64,000 nt of DNA from Pseudonocardia sediminis (lineage in GTDB: Bacteria; Actinomycetota; Actinomycetes; Mycobacteriales; Pseudonocardiaceae): the NCBI RefSeq assembly GCF_004217185.1, contig NZ_SHKL01000001.1:1239001-1303000 (forward strand). The letters run 5' to 3'. Every line of letters begins with the position of its first letter. Positions within the stretch are counted from its first letter, which is position 1. The position numbers were made by a program, and so were the translations under genes. Positions 36,389 to 45,143 of this stretch are shown piece by piece. Under the pieces are notes generated by a model. It saw only the letters and a list, made by a program, of their open reading frames with translations. It was not told the origin of the DNA and ran no database searches.

Positions 36389-37899
36389 ACCTCGCGACAC
36401 TGCTGCGTCGCAGCGCCGCCGACCACGCCGGTCAGGTGGCACTGCGCCTGGACGACACCGAGGTCGGCTACGCCCGGTTCGCCGAGTCGGCCGGGCGGTT
36501 CGCCGCGTTCCTGCGCTCCTCCGGCGTCGAACCGGGGACGCGGGTCGGGTTCTTCCTGCCGAACGGCCTGGAGTACCTGGAGGGCCTGTTCGGGACGTGG
36601 CAGGCGGGCGGGGTCGGCGTCCCGCTGAACTACATGTTCCCGGACGCGCCGCTGCGCCACGCCGTCGTCGACTCCGGTGCGCGGTACCTGGTCGTGCTCC
36701 CCGGCGACGTCGGGCGCCTGCACGCGGTACTGGGGGACGAGACCCCGGAGCTGTTGACGATCGGTCCGGACGGGTCCTACGCGGCGGCCCTGGCCGCGCA
36801 CGAGCCGAGCCACGACGTCGTCCCGCGCCTGGACCGCGACGACGCACTGCTGATGTACACCTCGGGCTCCACCGGCGTCCCGAAGGGCGTCCGCCAGACC
36901 CACCGCAACATCGCCGCGCAGGTCGAGGGCGTGATCGACCTCTACGAGATCGACGCGGCCGACCACGTCCTGAACTGCATGCCGCTGTTCCACGTCGGAG
37001 GCCTGCAGCTGGCGAGCCTGCCGGTGCTGCTGCGCGGCGGGCAGATCACGTTCATGCCGCGCTGGGACCCGCTCGTCTGGATCGAGCTCGCGCAGCGCCT
37101 GCGGCCCACCTACGGCGGGCTGATCTCCACGATGATGATCGACGTCGGGAACCGGACGGTCGGGGCGCCGGTCGTGCTCGACTCGTTCCGGATCTGCATG
37201 TTCGGCGGCTCCCGCACCCCGACGGCGGCCATCGATCGCCTCGCCGCGGGCACCGGCATCGAGGGCACCGAGATCTACGGCCAGACCGAGCAGAGCGGGC
37301 TGGTCGTCACCTACGCACCCGGTGAGGAACGCCGCCCGGACTCGATGGGCAGGCCGCTGGAGCAGGTCGTGCGCACCCGCCTGGTGCCCGTCGACGGGGG
37401 CGACGACGTCGTGCCCGGCTCGCAGGACGTCGGTGAGCTGTGGGTGCAGGGCGACGCCGTGACGCCGGGGTACTGGAGCGCGCCCGGCTCGGCGGAGCTC
37501 GGGGCGGAGCGCTGGTCGGACGGCTGGTTCCGCACCGGTGACCTGATGTCCGCCGACGCCGACGGCTACCTCTACTACGTCGACCGGATCGACGACATGA
37601 TCGTCTCCGGCGGGGAGAACGTGTTCCCGCAGATGGTCGAGGAGCACCTGGCCGACCACCCGGACCTGGCCGAGGTCGCCGTGATCGGCACCGCGCACGA
37701 CCGCTGGGTCGAGCAGGTCACGGCCGTGGTGGTGCCCAACAAGGACGGTGTCACCGCCGACGACGTCGCCGCCTGGTGCGCGAACCACCCGGACCTGCGC
37801 GGCATCCACCGCCCACGGCGGATCGAGGTCGTCGAGGCCCTGCCGCGCACCGGCAGCGGCAAGCTGAACCGTCCCGAGCTGAGGAAGAAGTTCCCGTGA
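36385..37899 (+). CDS. Second acyl-CoA synthetase of the operon (AMP-binding)
   Basis: A 504-residue class I ligase with LMYTSGSTGVPKGVRQTH, YGQTEQSG, WFRTGDLMSADADGYLYYVDRIDDMIVSGGENVFPQMVEEHL and a terminal catalytic Lys in RTGSGKLNRPEL. Two ligases in one operon suggest that either the starting acid and a pathway intermediate, or acids of different length, are activated. GGGGGAG precedes the GTG, which overlaps the alpha-subunit stop; its own stop overlaps the hydratase start. Confidence 0.9.
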   Translation: MNLATLLRRSAADHAGQVALRLDDTEVGYARFAESAGRFAAFLRSSGVEPGTRVGFFLPNGLEYLEGLFGTWQAGGVGVPLNYMFPDAPLRHAVVDSGARYLVVLPGDVGRLHAVLGDETPELLTIGPDGSYAAALAAHEPSHDVVPRLDRDDALLMYTSGSTGVPKGVRQTHRNIAAQVEGVIDLYEIDAADHVLNCMPLFHVGGLQLASLPVLLRGGQITFMPRWDPLVWIELAQRLRPTYGGLISTMMIDVGNRTVGAPVVLDSFRICMFGGSRTPTAAIDRLAAGTGIEGTEIYGQTEQSGLVVTYAPGEERRPDSMGRPLEQVVRTRLVPVDGGDDVVPGSQDVGELWVQGDAVTPGYWSAPGSAELGAERWSDGWFRTGDLMSADADGYLYYVDRIDDMIVSGGENVFPQMVEEHLADHPDLAEVAVIGTAHDRWVEQVTAVVVPNKDGVTADDVAAWCANHPDLRGIHRPRRIEVVEALPRTGSGKLNRPELRKKFP

Positions 37900-38660
37900 G
37901 CGATGTCGTGACGTACGAGGTGACCGACGGCGTCGCCTGGCTGACCATCAACCGCCCCGAGGCCCGCAACGCGCTGTCGAAGGCCGTCCGCGACGGGCTG
38001 TGGGAGGGCACCCGGGCGTTCGTCGACGACGACTCCGCCGCGGTGCTGGTCCTGACCGGCGCCGGCGACAAGGCGTTCTGCGCCGGCGGCGACCTGAAGG
38101 AGATGGCCGAGACCTCCCTGGAGATCCCGCCACCCGACTTCCTGCCCCAGTTCGGCCGCAACATCGACGTCCCGAAACCGACGATCGCCGCCGTCAACGG
38201 GGTGGCGTTCGCCGGCGGGTTCCTGCTCGCCCAGCAGTGCGACCTGGTCGTCGCCGCCGAGCACGCCCGGTTCGCCGTGTCCGAGGTCAAGGTCGGCCGC
38301 GGGTCGCCGTGGGCGGCGCCGCTGAGCTGGCTGGTGCCGCCGCGGGTCGCGCTCGAGATCCTGCTGACCGGCGACCCGCTCGACGCCGCCCGCGCCCGCG
38401 AGGTGGGGCTGGTCAACCACGTCGTCCCGGCCGCCGAGCTGCGCGAACGCACCCAGGCCCTCGCCGCGGGGATCGCCTCGAACGCGCCGCTGTCGGTGGC
38501 CGCCGGCAAGCGCACCGCCTACCTGTCGGCACACCACGGTCTCGCCGAGGCCTACGACCGTGCCGAGGAGATCTGGGCGCCGGTGTACCGATCGGCCGAC
38601 GCGCAGGAGGGCCCGGCCGCGTTCCGGGACAAGCGCGCTCCGGTCTGGAAGGGGAGATAG
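37896..38660 (+). CDS. Enoyl-CoA hydratase/isomerase family protein
   Basis: A 254-residue crotonase-fold protein with the oxyanion-hole segments KAFCAGGDLKEM and AAVNGVAFAGGFLLAQQCDLV. The usual catalytic Glu of hydratases sits after the second segment; here AEHARFAVSEVKVGRGSPWAAP is close to the AtuE/LiuC group but the exact base is not certain. In this context it would hydrate the carboxylated enoyl-CoA (isohexenylglutaconyl-CoA or methylglutaconyl-CoA type). It is coupled to the ligase by GTGA. Confidence 0.85.
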   Translation: MSDVVTYEVTDGVAWLTINRPEARNALSKAVRDGLWEGTRAFVDDDSAAVLVLTGAGDKAFCAGGDLKEMAETSLEIPPPDFLPQFGRNIDVPKPTIAAVNGVAFAGGFLLAQQCDLVVAAEHARFAVSEVKVGRGSPWAAPLSWLVPPRVALEILLTGDPLDAARAREVGLVNHVVPAAELRERTQALAAGIASNAPLSVAAGKRTAYLSAHHGLAEAYDRAEEIWAPVYRSADAQEGPAAFRDKRAPVWKGR

Positions 38661-38662
38661 AC

Positions 38663-39469
38663 ATGCCCGTGTCGATGGACACCCTCGCCGACGACCTGGC
38701 CGCGGAGTCGGCCGTGCTGCGCGAGCTGCTCGCGCCGCTGGACGACGACGCGTGGCGCCGGGACACGCCCGCGGCGGGATGGCGGATCGCCGAGCAGGTC
38801 TCGCACCTGGCCTACTTCGACGACGTCGCCGTGCAGTCCGCGACCGACCCGGACGCGTTCGTCGCGGAGCGGGAGAGGATCGAGGCCGACGGCGGAATCG
38901 ACCCGGACACGGTCGCCGACCGTTTCCGCGACCTGACCGGCGCGCAGCTCCTGCCCTGGTTCGACGAGGCCCGGGACCGGCTGATCGCATCGTTCCGGGG
39001 GCTGGAACCGTCGCTGCGGGTGCCGTGGTTCGGCCCGCCGATGAGCGCCGCGTCGTCGCTCACCGCGCGGATCATGGAGACCTGGGCGCACGGGCAGGAC
39101 GTCGCCGACACGCTCGGCGTCGTGCGGTCGCCGAGCCCGCGGTTGCGGCACGTCGCGCACATCGGGATCGGGGCACGGAAGTACAGCTACGCCGTGAACG
39201 AGATCGCGCTGCCCGAGGTCCCGATCCGGGTCGAGCTCGACGCCCCGGACGGCTCGGCGTGGACCTGGGGTCCCGACGACGCGCCGGACCGCGTCACCGG
39301 TCCGGCCCTGGACTTCTGTCTCGCGGTCACCCAGCGCCGGCACCGCGACGACACCACGCTCACGATCACCGGCCCGGCCGCGACCGAGTGGATGACGATC
39401 GCGCAGGCCTTCGCCGGAGCGGCCGGCACCGGACGCAAGGCCGGCGAGTTCTCCGGAGGGAACGCCTGA
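38663..39469 (+). CDS. TIGR03084-type DinB/maleylpyruvate isomerase-like protein
   Basis: A 268-residue protein with an N-terminal mycothiol-dependent isomerase/DinB-like four-helix bundle (LADDLAAESAVLRELLAPLDDDAWRRDTPAAGWRIAEQVSHLAYFDDVAV; the HLAYFD His and a later METWAHGQDVAD His are candidate metal ligands) and a C-terminal sterol-carrier-like domain. Proteins of this type are often found beside AtuA in actinobacteria but have no proven activity. A GGGGAG site is seven bases before the ATG. Its stop overlaps the AtuA start by one base. Confidence 0.75.
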   Translation: MPVSMDTLADDLAAESAVLRELLAPLDDDAWRRDTPAAGWRIAEQVSHLAYFDDVAVQSATDPDAFVAERERIEADGGIDPDTVADRFRDLTGAQLLPWFDEARDRLIASFRGLEPSLRVPWFGPPMSAASSLTARIMETWAHGQDVADTLGVVRSPSPRLRHVAHIGIGARKYSYAVNEIALPEVPIRVELDAPDGSAWTWGPDDAPDRVTGPALDFCLAVTQRRHRDDTTLTITGPAATEWMTIAQAFAGAAGTGRKAGEFSGGNA

Positions 39470-41259
39470 TGACCAGCACGACCCGCCCGATCCGCATCGG
39501 CAACTGCTCCGGCTTCTACGGCGACCGGGTCGCCGCGGCCAAAGAGATGGTGGAGGGAGCCTCGGCCGACGGGCAGGGCATCGACGTCCTCTGCGGGGAC
39601 TACCTCGCCGAGCTGACCATGCTCATCCTGGCCAAGGCGCAGGCCAAGGACCCCTCCGCCGGGTACGCGAAGACGTTCCTCACCCAGGTCGAGGACGTGC
39701 TCGGCACCTGCCTGGAGCGCGGGATCAGGATCGTCGCCAACGCCGGCGGGTTGAACCCGTCCGGGCTGGCCGAGGCCGTCCGCGCGGTCGCGGAGCGGCT
39801 GGGGCTCGACGCGAAGGTCGCCCACGTCGAGGGCGACGACCTGCGCGGAGACCTCGCCGCGATCACCCCGCCGGTCACCGACGAGCCGGTCTCGGCGAAC
39901 GCCTACCTGGGCGGGTGGGGGATCGCCGAGGCGCTCGGCGCCGGGGCCGACGTCGTCGTCACCGGGCGGGTCACCGACGCCTCGCTGGTCGTCGGGCCGG
40001 CCGCATGGTGGCACGGCTGGGGCCCGTCCGACTTCGACGAGCTCGCGGGCGCCGTCGTGGCCGGGCACGTGATCGAGTGCGGACCGCAGGCCACGGGCGG
40101 CAACTACTCGTTCCTGAACGAGATCACCGACCGCCGGTACCCGGGCTTCCCGATCGCCGAGGTCGCCGCCGACGGTTCCTCGGTGATCACCAAGAACGAG
40201 GACACCGGCGGGCTCGTCTCGGTCGGCACCGTCACCGCGCAGCTGCTCTACGAGATCGGGCCCCCGGCCTACCTGGGCCCGGACTGCACGTCGCACTTCG
40301 ACACGATCCGCCTGACCCAGGAGGGCGAGCACCGGGTCGGCATCGCCGGGGTCCGCGGCAGCGCGCCGCCGGAGACGCTGAAGGTCGCCCTCAACGACGT
40401 CGGCGGCTACCGCAACACGATGACGCTCGTGCTCACCGGCCTCGACATCTCCGCGCGCGCGGCCTACGCCGAGGAGCTGCTGTTCGACGTCCTCGGGGGC
40501 CGGGACCGCTTCGCCGAGGTCGACACCCGGCTGCTGCGCTTCGACCACGTCGACGCCCCCGGCAACGAGCAGGCCGTCGCGCACCTGCGGGTCACCGTGA
40601 AGGACCCGGACCCGAAGAAGGTCGGGCGGGCGTTCTCCAACGCGACGATGCAGCTCGCCCTGGGCGGGTACGCCGGCTTCCACACCACGACGCCACCGAG
40701 CAGCGAGTCCCAGTTCGGCGTCTACCGCCCGGCCGCCGTCCCGCGCTCTGCGGTCACCCAGACCGTCGTGCTGCCCGACGGCGAGCGACGGGTGATCCCG
40801 GACCCCCTTTGCTCTGCGCACACCGAGGCCACCACCTCGGGCGCCACCACCTCGAGCGCCGGTGACGCGGGCCCGGGAGAGGCGGACCGGACGCGTGGGG
40901 GTGTGCAGAGCAGAGGACCGACGCAGCGGGTCCCGCTGGGCACCGTGTGCGGGGCCCGGTCCGGCGACAAGGGCGGGCACGCCAACATCGGGATGTGGGG
41001 CCGCAGCGACGACGAGTACGCGTGGCTGCAGGAGTTCCTGACCCCCGACAAGGTCCGCGAGCTGATCGGCCCGGAGGCCGCCGAGCTCGAGATCGAGGTG
41101 TTCGCGCTGCCCAACCTGCGTGCGGTGAACGTGCTGGTGCACGACATCCTCGGGGCCGGCGTCGCGTCGTCGACCCGTCCGGACCCGCAGGCCAAGGGCC
41201 TGGGGGAGTACCTGCGCAGCCGGCTGGTCGACGTGCCGGAGTCGTTGCTGTCCGTGTGA
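39469..41259 (+). CDS. atuA: AtuA family protein (acyclic terpene utilisation)
   Basis: A 596-residue protein. The first ~440 residues are the AtuA/DUF1446 domain (IRIGNCSGFYGDRVAAAKEMVEG, VANAGGLNPSG, VVVTGRVTDASLVVGPAAWWHGW, TGGNYSFLNEI). The last ~105 residues are the small AtuA-like C-terminal domain (VPLGTVCGARSGDKGGHANIGMW). AtuA is required for citronellol/geraniol catabolism in Pseudomonas, but its reaction is not established. The linker between the domains (about residues 447-483) is encoded by an inverted-repeat insert described separately; the frame is intact. Last gene of the operon, followed by a strong hairpin. Confidence 0.85.
   Translation: MTSTTRPIRIGNCSGFYGDRVAAAKEMVEGASADGQGIDVLCGDYLAELTMLILAKAQAKDPSAGYAKTFLTQVEDVLGTCLERGIRIVANAGGLNPSGLAEAVRAVAERLGLDAKVAHVEGDDLRGDLAAITPPVTDEPVSANAYLGGWGIAEALGAGADVVVTGRVTDASLVVGPAAWWHGWGPSDFDELAGAVVAGHVIECGPQATGGNYSFLNEITDRRYPGFPIAEVAADGSSVITKNEDTGGLVSVGTVTAQLLYEIGPPAYLGPDCTSHFDTIRLTQEGEHRVGIAGVRGSAPPETLKVALNDVGGYRNTMTLVLTGLDISARAAYAEELLFDVLGGRDRFAEVDTRLLRFDHVDAPGNEQAVAHLRVTVKDPDPKKVGRAFSNATMQLALGGYAGFHTTTPPSSESQFGVYRPAAVPRSAVTQTVVLPDGERRVIPDPLCSAHTEATTSGATTSSAGDAGPGEADRTRGGVQSRGPTQRVPLGTVCGARSGDKGGHANIGMWGRSDDEYAWLQEFLTPDKVRELIGPEAAELEIEVFALPNLRAVNVLVHDILGAGVASSTRPDPQAKGLGEYLRSRLVDVPESLLSV
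40807..40916. repeat. Inverted-repeat insert in the atuA linker
   Basis: CTTTGCTCTGCGCACACC at the left end pairs with GGTGTGCAGAGCAGAG at the right end, allowing one or two mismatches. Inside are two tandem copies of GCCACCACCTCG. The ~110-base unit encodes a low-complexity Thr/Ser/Gly linker (TEATTSGATTSSAGDAGPGE) exactly between the two AtuA domains. The shape recalls a small non-autonomous element or hairpin repeat, but no target-site duplication is obvious. Confidence 0.55.
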
Positions 41260-41264
41260 GCCGG

Positions 41265-41308
41265 CCCCCGGGGGTGGCGCGCCGGTGACGGCACGCCACC
41301 CCTGGGGG
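41265..41308. terminator. Bidirectional hairpin terminator
   Basis: CCCCCGGGGGTGGCG pairs with CGCCACCCCTGGGGG across a 14-base loop. It starts 5 bases after the atuA stop and ends 3 bases before the stop of the converging SecDF gene. Confidence 0.72.
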
Positions 41309-41311
41309 AGG

Positions 41312-43606
41312 TCAGACGACCGCGCCGTCGGTACGGCGGCGCTCGCCGCGGCGGGCCCGGTCGCGTTTCCCGGCCGGTCGCTCCGTCGGGCGGTCCCGCC
41401 GGCCCGGCCCGGCGGGCGTCCGCGGCGGTGCGGACCCGTACCGGTTCTGCAGGACGATCGCCAGCGGCGCCGCGACCACGATCGTCGACGCCGTCCCGGC
41501 CACGATGCCGATGATCAGCGCCAGCGCGAAGTCGGCGAGCGTCGCCCCGCCGAGCACCAGCAGCGCGACGAGGATGACCAGCGTGGACAGGCCGGTGTTC
41601 ACCGTCCGCGGCAGCGTGGAGAGCACCGCCGACCCGACGACCCGTCCGAACGGCTCGCCGGCGTGGGCCGCCCAGCGCTCGCGCACCCGGTCGAACACCA
41701 CCACCGAGTCGTTCACCGAGTAGCCGATCACGGTCAGCAGCGCGGCCACGAACACCCCGTCCAGGGTCCGGCCGGTCCAGGCGAAGAGCCCCACCACGAC
41801 GACGACGTTCGCGGCCAGCGCGGCGACCGCGCCCACGCTCAGCGTCCAGCGGAACCGGAACGCCAGGTAGGCCAGCTGCGCGGCCAGGGCCACGCCGAGC
41901 GCGATCAGCGCACCCCGGGCCAGCTCGGCCCCCAGGCTGGGGCCGATCAGCTCGTCGCGGAGCACCTCGGCGCCCCCACCGGCCGCGCCGACGGCGTCGC
42001 GCAGCGCGGCGACCCCGGCGTCGTCGAGGTCGGCGCCGCGCACCGAGATCGTGCCGTCGCCGCTCTCCTGCACGGTCAGCGTGCCGAGGCCGGTGCCGTC
42101 GACGGCCTCCCGGGCCGACTCGGCCGGGACGGGGCTCGCAGTGGTGAACTCCACCAGGCGCCCGCCGGTGAACTCCACGCCGAGGTCCAGCCCGCGCACC
42201 GCGATCCCGGCGCCGGCCAGCGCGACGACGATCCCGGCGCCGGCCAGGATCGCACCGGTCCGGCGCAGCAGGCCCGGGTCGCGGGTCTCCAGGTTCCGGC
42301 GCACCGGCCCGATCGAGGCGATGCCGCTCCACCCCGGCCGCCGTCGCACCGCGGGCAGGCGCAGCACCCAGGTGGTGAGCAGCCGGGACAGGACCAGCGC
42401 CGAGAACAGCGACACCAGCACGCCGACGATCAGCGTCACGCCGAAGCCGCGGACCGGGCCCGAGGCCAGCCCGAACAGCAGGGCGGCGGCCAGCAGCGAG
42501 GTGACCGTGACGTCGCCGATCGCCGGAAGGCTGCCCCGGTAGCCGGCCTCGGCCGCGCGTTCGAGCCGGGGACGGCGCGCGTACTCCTCCCGGGCGCGTT
42601 CGGCGATCAGCACGTTCGCGTCCACGGCCATGCCGACCGCCAGCACGAACGCGGCCAGGCCGGGCAGGGTCAGCGTTGCCCCGATCGCCGTCTGCACCGC
42701 GTAGGCGATCAACGCGTACCCGGCGAGCGCGACGACCGCGACGACACCGACCAGGCGGTAGACCGCGATCAGGAACACGCCGGTGAGCAGCGACCCGACC
42801 AGCACGGCCAGGGCGCTGGCGGTGATCGCGTCGGCGCCCAGCGTCGGCCCGACGGTGCGCTGTTCGATCAGCTCCACCGGGACCGGTAGCGCGCCGCCCT
42901 CGATCAGCACCGCGAGGTCGGCGGCCTGCTCCTGGCTGAACGACCCACTGATCTGGGTGGACCCGCCCGGCATGCCCACCCCGCACGCGATCGACGGGTC
43001 GACCTGGGGTGAGGAGATGACCTGCCGGTCGAGCACGATCGCGATCCGCCGCGACGGGTCCCCGGGCGGGGAGCAGGCCGCCTGCGCGGTCAGCTGACGC
43101 CAGGCGTCACGGCCCTGCGCCGCGAACCCGATGTCCACGACGTGCCCGACCGAGCTCGGGTCCGGGGTGGCGCGGGCGGAGTCGACGTCGGTCCCGACGA
43201 GCGCCTCGGGCCCGAGCGAGAGCTGCCGGCCGTCCTCGTCGGGCGGACCGGCACCGATCCCGGCCACCGGGTGGATGCTCAGCTGCGCGGTGCGGCCGAG
43301 GACCTCCGCGGCCTCGGCCGGGTCCTGCAGGCCGGGCAGCTCGACGACGATCCGGTCGGTCCCGGACCGGGTCAGGGTCGGTTCGGCGACGCCGAGGGCG
43401 TCGACCCGGCCGCGCAGCACCTCCAGGGTGCGGTCGGTCGCGGCCTCGTCGGCGACGGTGCCGGGGCCGTCGCGGGTCTGCAGGACGATCTGGGTGCCGC
43501 CGCGCAGGTCGAGCCCGAGCACGGGCGACGCGGTCAGGGCGACGGTGGCGGACAGGGCGAGCACGGCGCACGCGAGCACGGCGCGCACCAGGACGGAGCG
43601 GCGCAA
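41312..43606 (-). CDS. Fused SecDF-type protein translocase accessory protein
   Basis: A roughly 764-residue RND-type membrane protein in which SecD-like and SecF-like halves are joined. SecD landmarks are LGLDLRGGTQIVLQT and VELPGLQDPAEAAEVLGRTAQL with the six-helix region that follows (AVGMAVDANVLIAERAREE). The SecF half includes LDLGVEFTGGRLVEF and GYSVNDSVVVFDRVRERW. SecDF uses the proton gradient to pull proteins out of the SecYEG channel. Actinobacteria usually have separate secD and secF by yajC; none of those neighbours are here, so this is probably an extra, specialised copy. Start chosen at TTG 43606, with GAGGT upstream; the frame is open to 44179. Confidence 0.85.
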   Translation of the reverse strand: MRRSVLVRAVLACAVLALSATVALTASPVLGLDLRGGTQIVLQTRDGPGTVADEAATDRTLEVLRGRVDALGVAEPTLTRSGTDRIVVELPGLQDPAEAAEVLGRTAQLSIHPVAGIGAGPPDEDGRQLSLGPEALVGTDVDSARATPDPSSVGHVVDIGFAAQGRDAWRQLTAQAACSPPGDPSRRIAIVLDRQVISSPQVDPSIACGVGMPGGSTQISGSFSQEQAADLAVLIEGGALPVPVELIEQRTVGPTLGADAITASALAVLVGSLLTGVFLIAVYRLVGVVAVVALAGYALIAYAVQTAIGATLTLPGLAAFVLAVGMAVDANVLIAERAREEYARRPRLERAAEAGYRGSLPAIGDVTVTSLLAAALLFGLASGPVRGFGVTLIVGVLVSLFSALVLSRLLTTWVLRLPAVRRRPGWSGIASIGPVRRNLETRDPGLLRRTGAILAGAGIVVALAGAGIAVRGLDLGVEFTGGRLVEFTTASPVPAESAREAVDGTGLGTLTVQESGDGTISVRGADLDDAGVAALRDAVGAAGGGAEVLRDELIGPSLGAELARGALIALGVALAAQLAYLAFRFRWTLSVGAVAALAANVVVVVGLFAWTGRTLDGVFVAALLTVIGYSVNDSVVVFDRVRERWAAHAGEPFGRVVGSAVLSTLPRTVNTGLSTLVILVALLVLGGATLADFALALIIGIVAGTASTIVVAAPLAIVLQNRYGSAPPRTPAGPGRRDRPTERPAGKRDRARRGERRRTDGAVV

Positions 43607-43656
43607 AGGGGCGACCTCGGGATGTGGCCCGTCGGGGACGGGAGCGGGTGACGGCG

Positions 43657-44103
43657 TCAGATCGCCGCGACAGGCGGGCCGCGTGCCGACCACCCGTCGC
43701 CGCTCCCGCCGGAGCCCGGTCCGTCGTGGGTGACGGTCCGCGGCGCGAGCCCGGCGTGGGGCGCGCCGGCCGTCCCGCCGGTCGCCGGGTCCGTCGTCGT
43801 CCCGCCGGGCAGGTGCGACGGGCCTGCGGGGTCGGCCCGCGGGCCCGCGTGCGCATCGTGACGGGCCGGGGTCTCCCGGTCCCGCGACGGGTCGAGCCGG
43901 AGGTTCCCCGTCCGCGCCGGCACCGTGTCCGACGCCGCGTACGTCGACGACCCCGTGTCCGTCCGTCCCGCCACCGCCGTCGTCCACGACGCGGCCGGGA
44001 CGGCGACCATCAGGAGCAGCAGCGCCACCAGCAGGCGGCGTGCGGCGGTGACGGCCGGGTCTGTCAGGGCTCGGCGCTCCGGATCGAAGGAGGGAGTGTC
44101 CAC
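43657..44103 (-). CDS. Small membrane-anchored or secreted hypothetical protein
   Basis: A 148-codon frame with one clear hydrophobic segment near the N-terminus (RRLLVALLLLMVAVPAASW), followed by a Thr/Pro/Gly/Asp-rich, low-complexity tail. That gives a signal-anchor topology with the tail outside. No family is recognised. It lies 50 bases upstream of the fused SecDF gene on the same strand and divergent from the molybdopterin gene, so it may be the first gene of a two-gene unit. The GTG at 44103 is the best start after inspecting the open frame to 44358. The hydrophobic segment is the main reason to believe it. Confidence 0.5.
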   Translation of the reverse strand: MDTPSFDPERRALTDPAVTAARRLLVALLLLMVAVPAASWTTAVAGRTDTGSSTYAASDTVPARTGNLRLDPSRDRETPARHDAHAGPRADPAGPSHLPGGTTTDPATGGTAGAPHAGLAPRTVTHDGPGSGGSGDGWSARGPPVAAI

Positions 44104-44144
44104 CGTACCGGCGGGGGTGGACGCCGCGGCGGCGTCGGTGGATC

Positions 44145-45134
44145 GTGGTCGCCGTGCCCGCTCCCGTCCCGGTGACCATGTCCGGCGGCGGCCCGGTGAA
44201 GTGGCAGCCGGAACCGCACCGGCTCGACCCGCGCGCGACCGCGCCGTCCGACGTCTACCTGATCGGGCACTTCGGGCTCGCGACCGTCGACGCCGCCGGC
44301 TGGTCGCTGCGTGTGGACGGGCTCGTCGACACCGCGCTCGACCTGGACCCGGACGCACTGCGGGCCCTGCCGCAGACCACCGTCACCACACTGCTCGAGT
44401 GCTTCGGCAACCCGCTCGACCCCGACGTCCCGGTGCGCCGCGCCGCCAACGTCACCTGGCGGGGCGCGCCGGTCGCCGAGATCCTGCGCGCGGCCGGGGT
44501 GCACGCCGGCGCGACGTCGCTGTGGGCGACCGGGCTGGACTCGGGCGAGTTCGGCGGCGTCGCCTGCACCGAGTACCGCAAGGACGTCCCGCTCGACGTC
44601 GCCCTCGCCCGCGGGATCGTCGCCCACGAGATCGACGGCGTCCCCCTCAGCGCGGAGCGCGGGTACCCGGCCCGCCTGGTGGTCCCCGGCTACTTCGGGA
44701 CGAACAACGTCAAGTGGCTCCGCGCGCTGACGGTGTCCGACCGTCGGCCCGAGCACCTGTTCACCACGCGGCTCTACCTGCGGACGGTGCCCGGCGCCGA
44801 CGGGCCGCAGCCGGTCCGCGACCTCGACGTGAACAGCCTGGTGACGGTGCCCTCCGACGGCGCGCGGGTCGGCGCCGACGTCGAGGTCGCCGGGTGGGCG
44901 TGGAGCGCGGTCCCGGTCGTGGCGGTCGAGGTCGCGGTGGACGGGGAGTGGGCGCCGGCCGAGGTGGAACGGCGCCGCGGCCCGCACGTCACCTGGCAGC
45001 GGTTCCGCACGGTCCGCCGCGCCGGGCCGGGCGGGCACACCCTCGCCGTCCGGGCGACCGACCGGGACGGCCGCGTCCAGCCCGTCGACGGGGCCCGCAA
45101 CGCCGCCCACCACGTCACCGTGGACGTGCGCTGA
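44145..45134 (+). CDS. Sulfite oxidase-like molybdopterin oxidoreductase
   Basis: A 329-residue cytoplasmic protein. Residues ~30-215 form the sulfite oxidase-type molybdopterin domain with the Mo-coordinating Cys86 in LECFGNP and the later ARLVVPGYFGTNNVKWL segment; residues ~220-329 form the Mo-cofactor dimerisation domain. No twin-arginine signal or heme domain is present. It could oxidise sulfite or reduce an S- or N-oxide; substrates for this branch are mostly unknown. The GTG start at 44145 lies in the narrow gap from the divergent 43657-44103 gene, and a start a few codons later is possible. Confidence 0.85.
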   Translation: MVAVPAPVPVTMSGGGPVKWQPEPHRLDPRATAPSDVYLIGHFGLATVDAAGWSLRVDGLVDTALDLDPDALRALPQTTVTTLLECFGNPLDPDVPVRRAANVTWRGAPVAEILRAAGVHAGATSLWATGLDSGEFGGVACTEYRKDVPLDVALARGIVAHEIDGVPLSAERGYPARLVVPGYFGTNNVKWLRALTVSDRRPEHLFTTRLYLRTVPGADGPQPVRDLDVNSLVTVPSDGARVGADVEVAGWAWSAVPVVAVEVAVDGEWAPAEVERRRGPHVTWQRFRTVRRAGPGGHTLAVRATDRDGRVQPVDGARNAAHHVTVDVR

Positions 45135-45143
45135 GTCCGCCCG

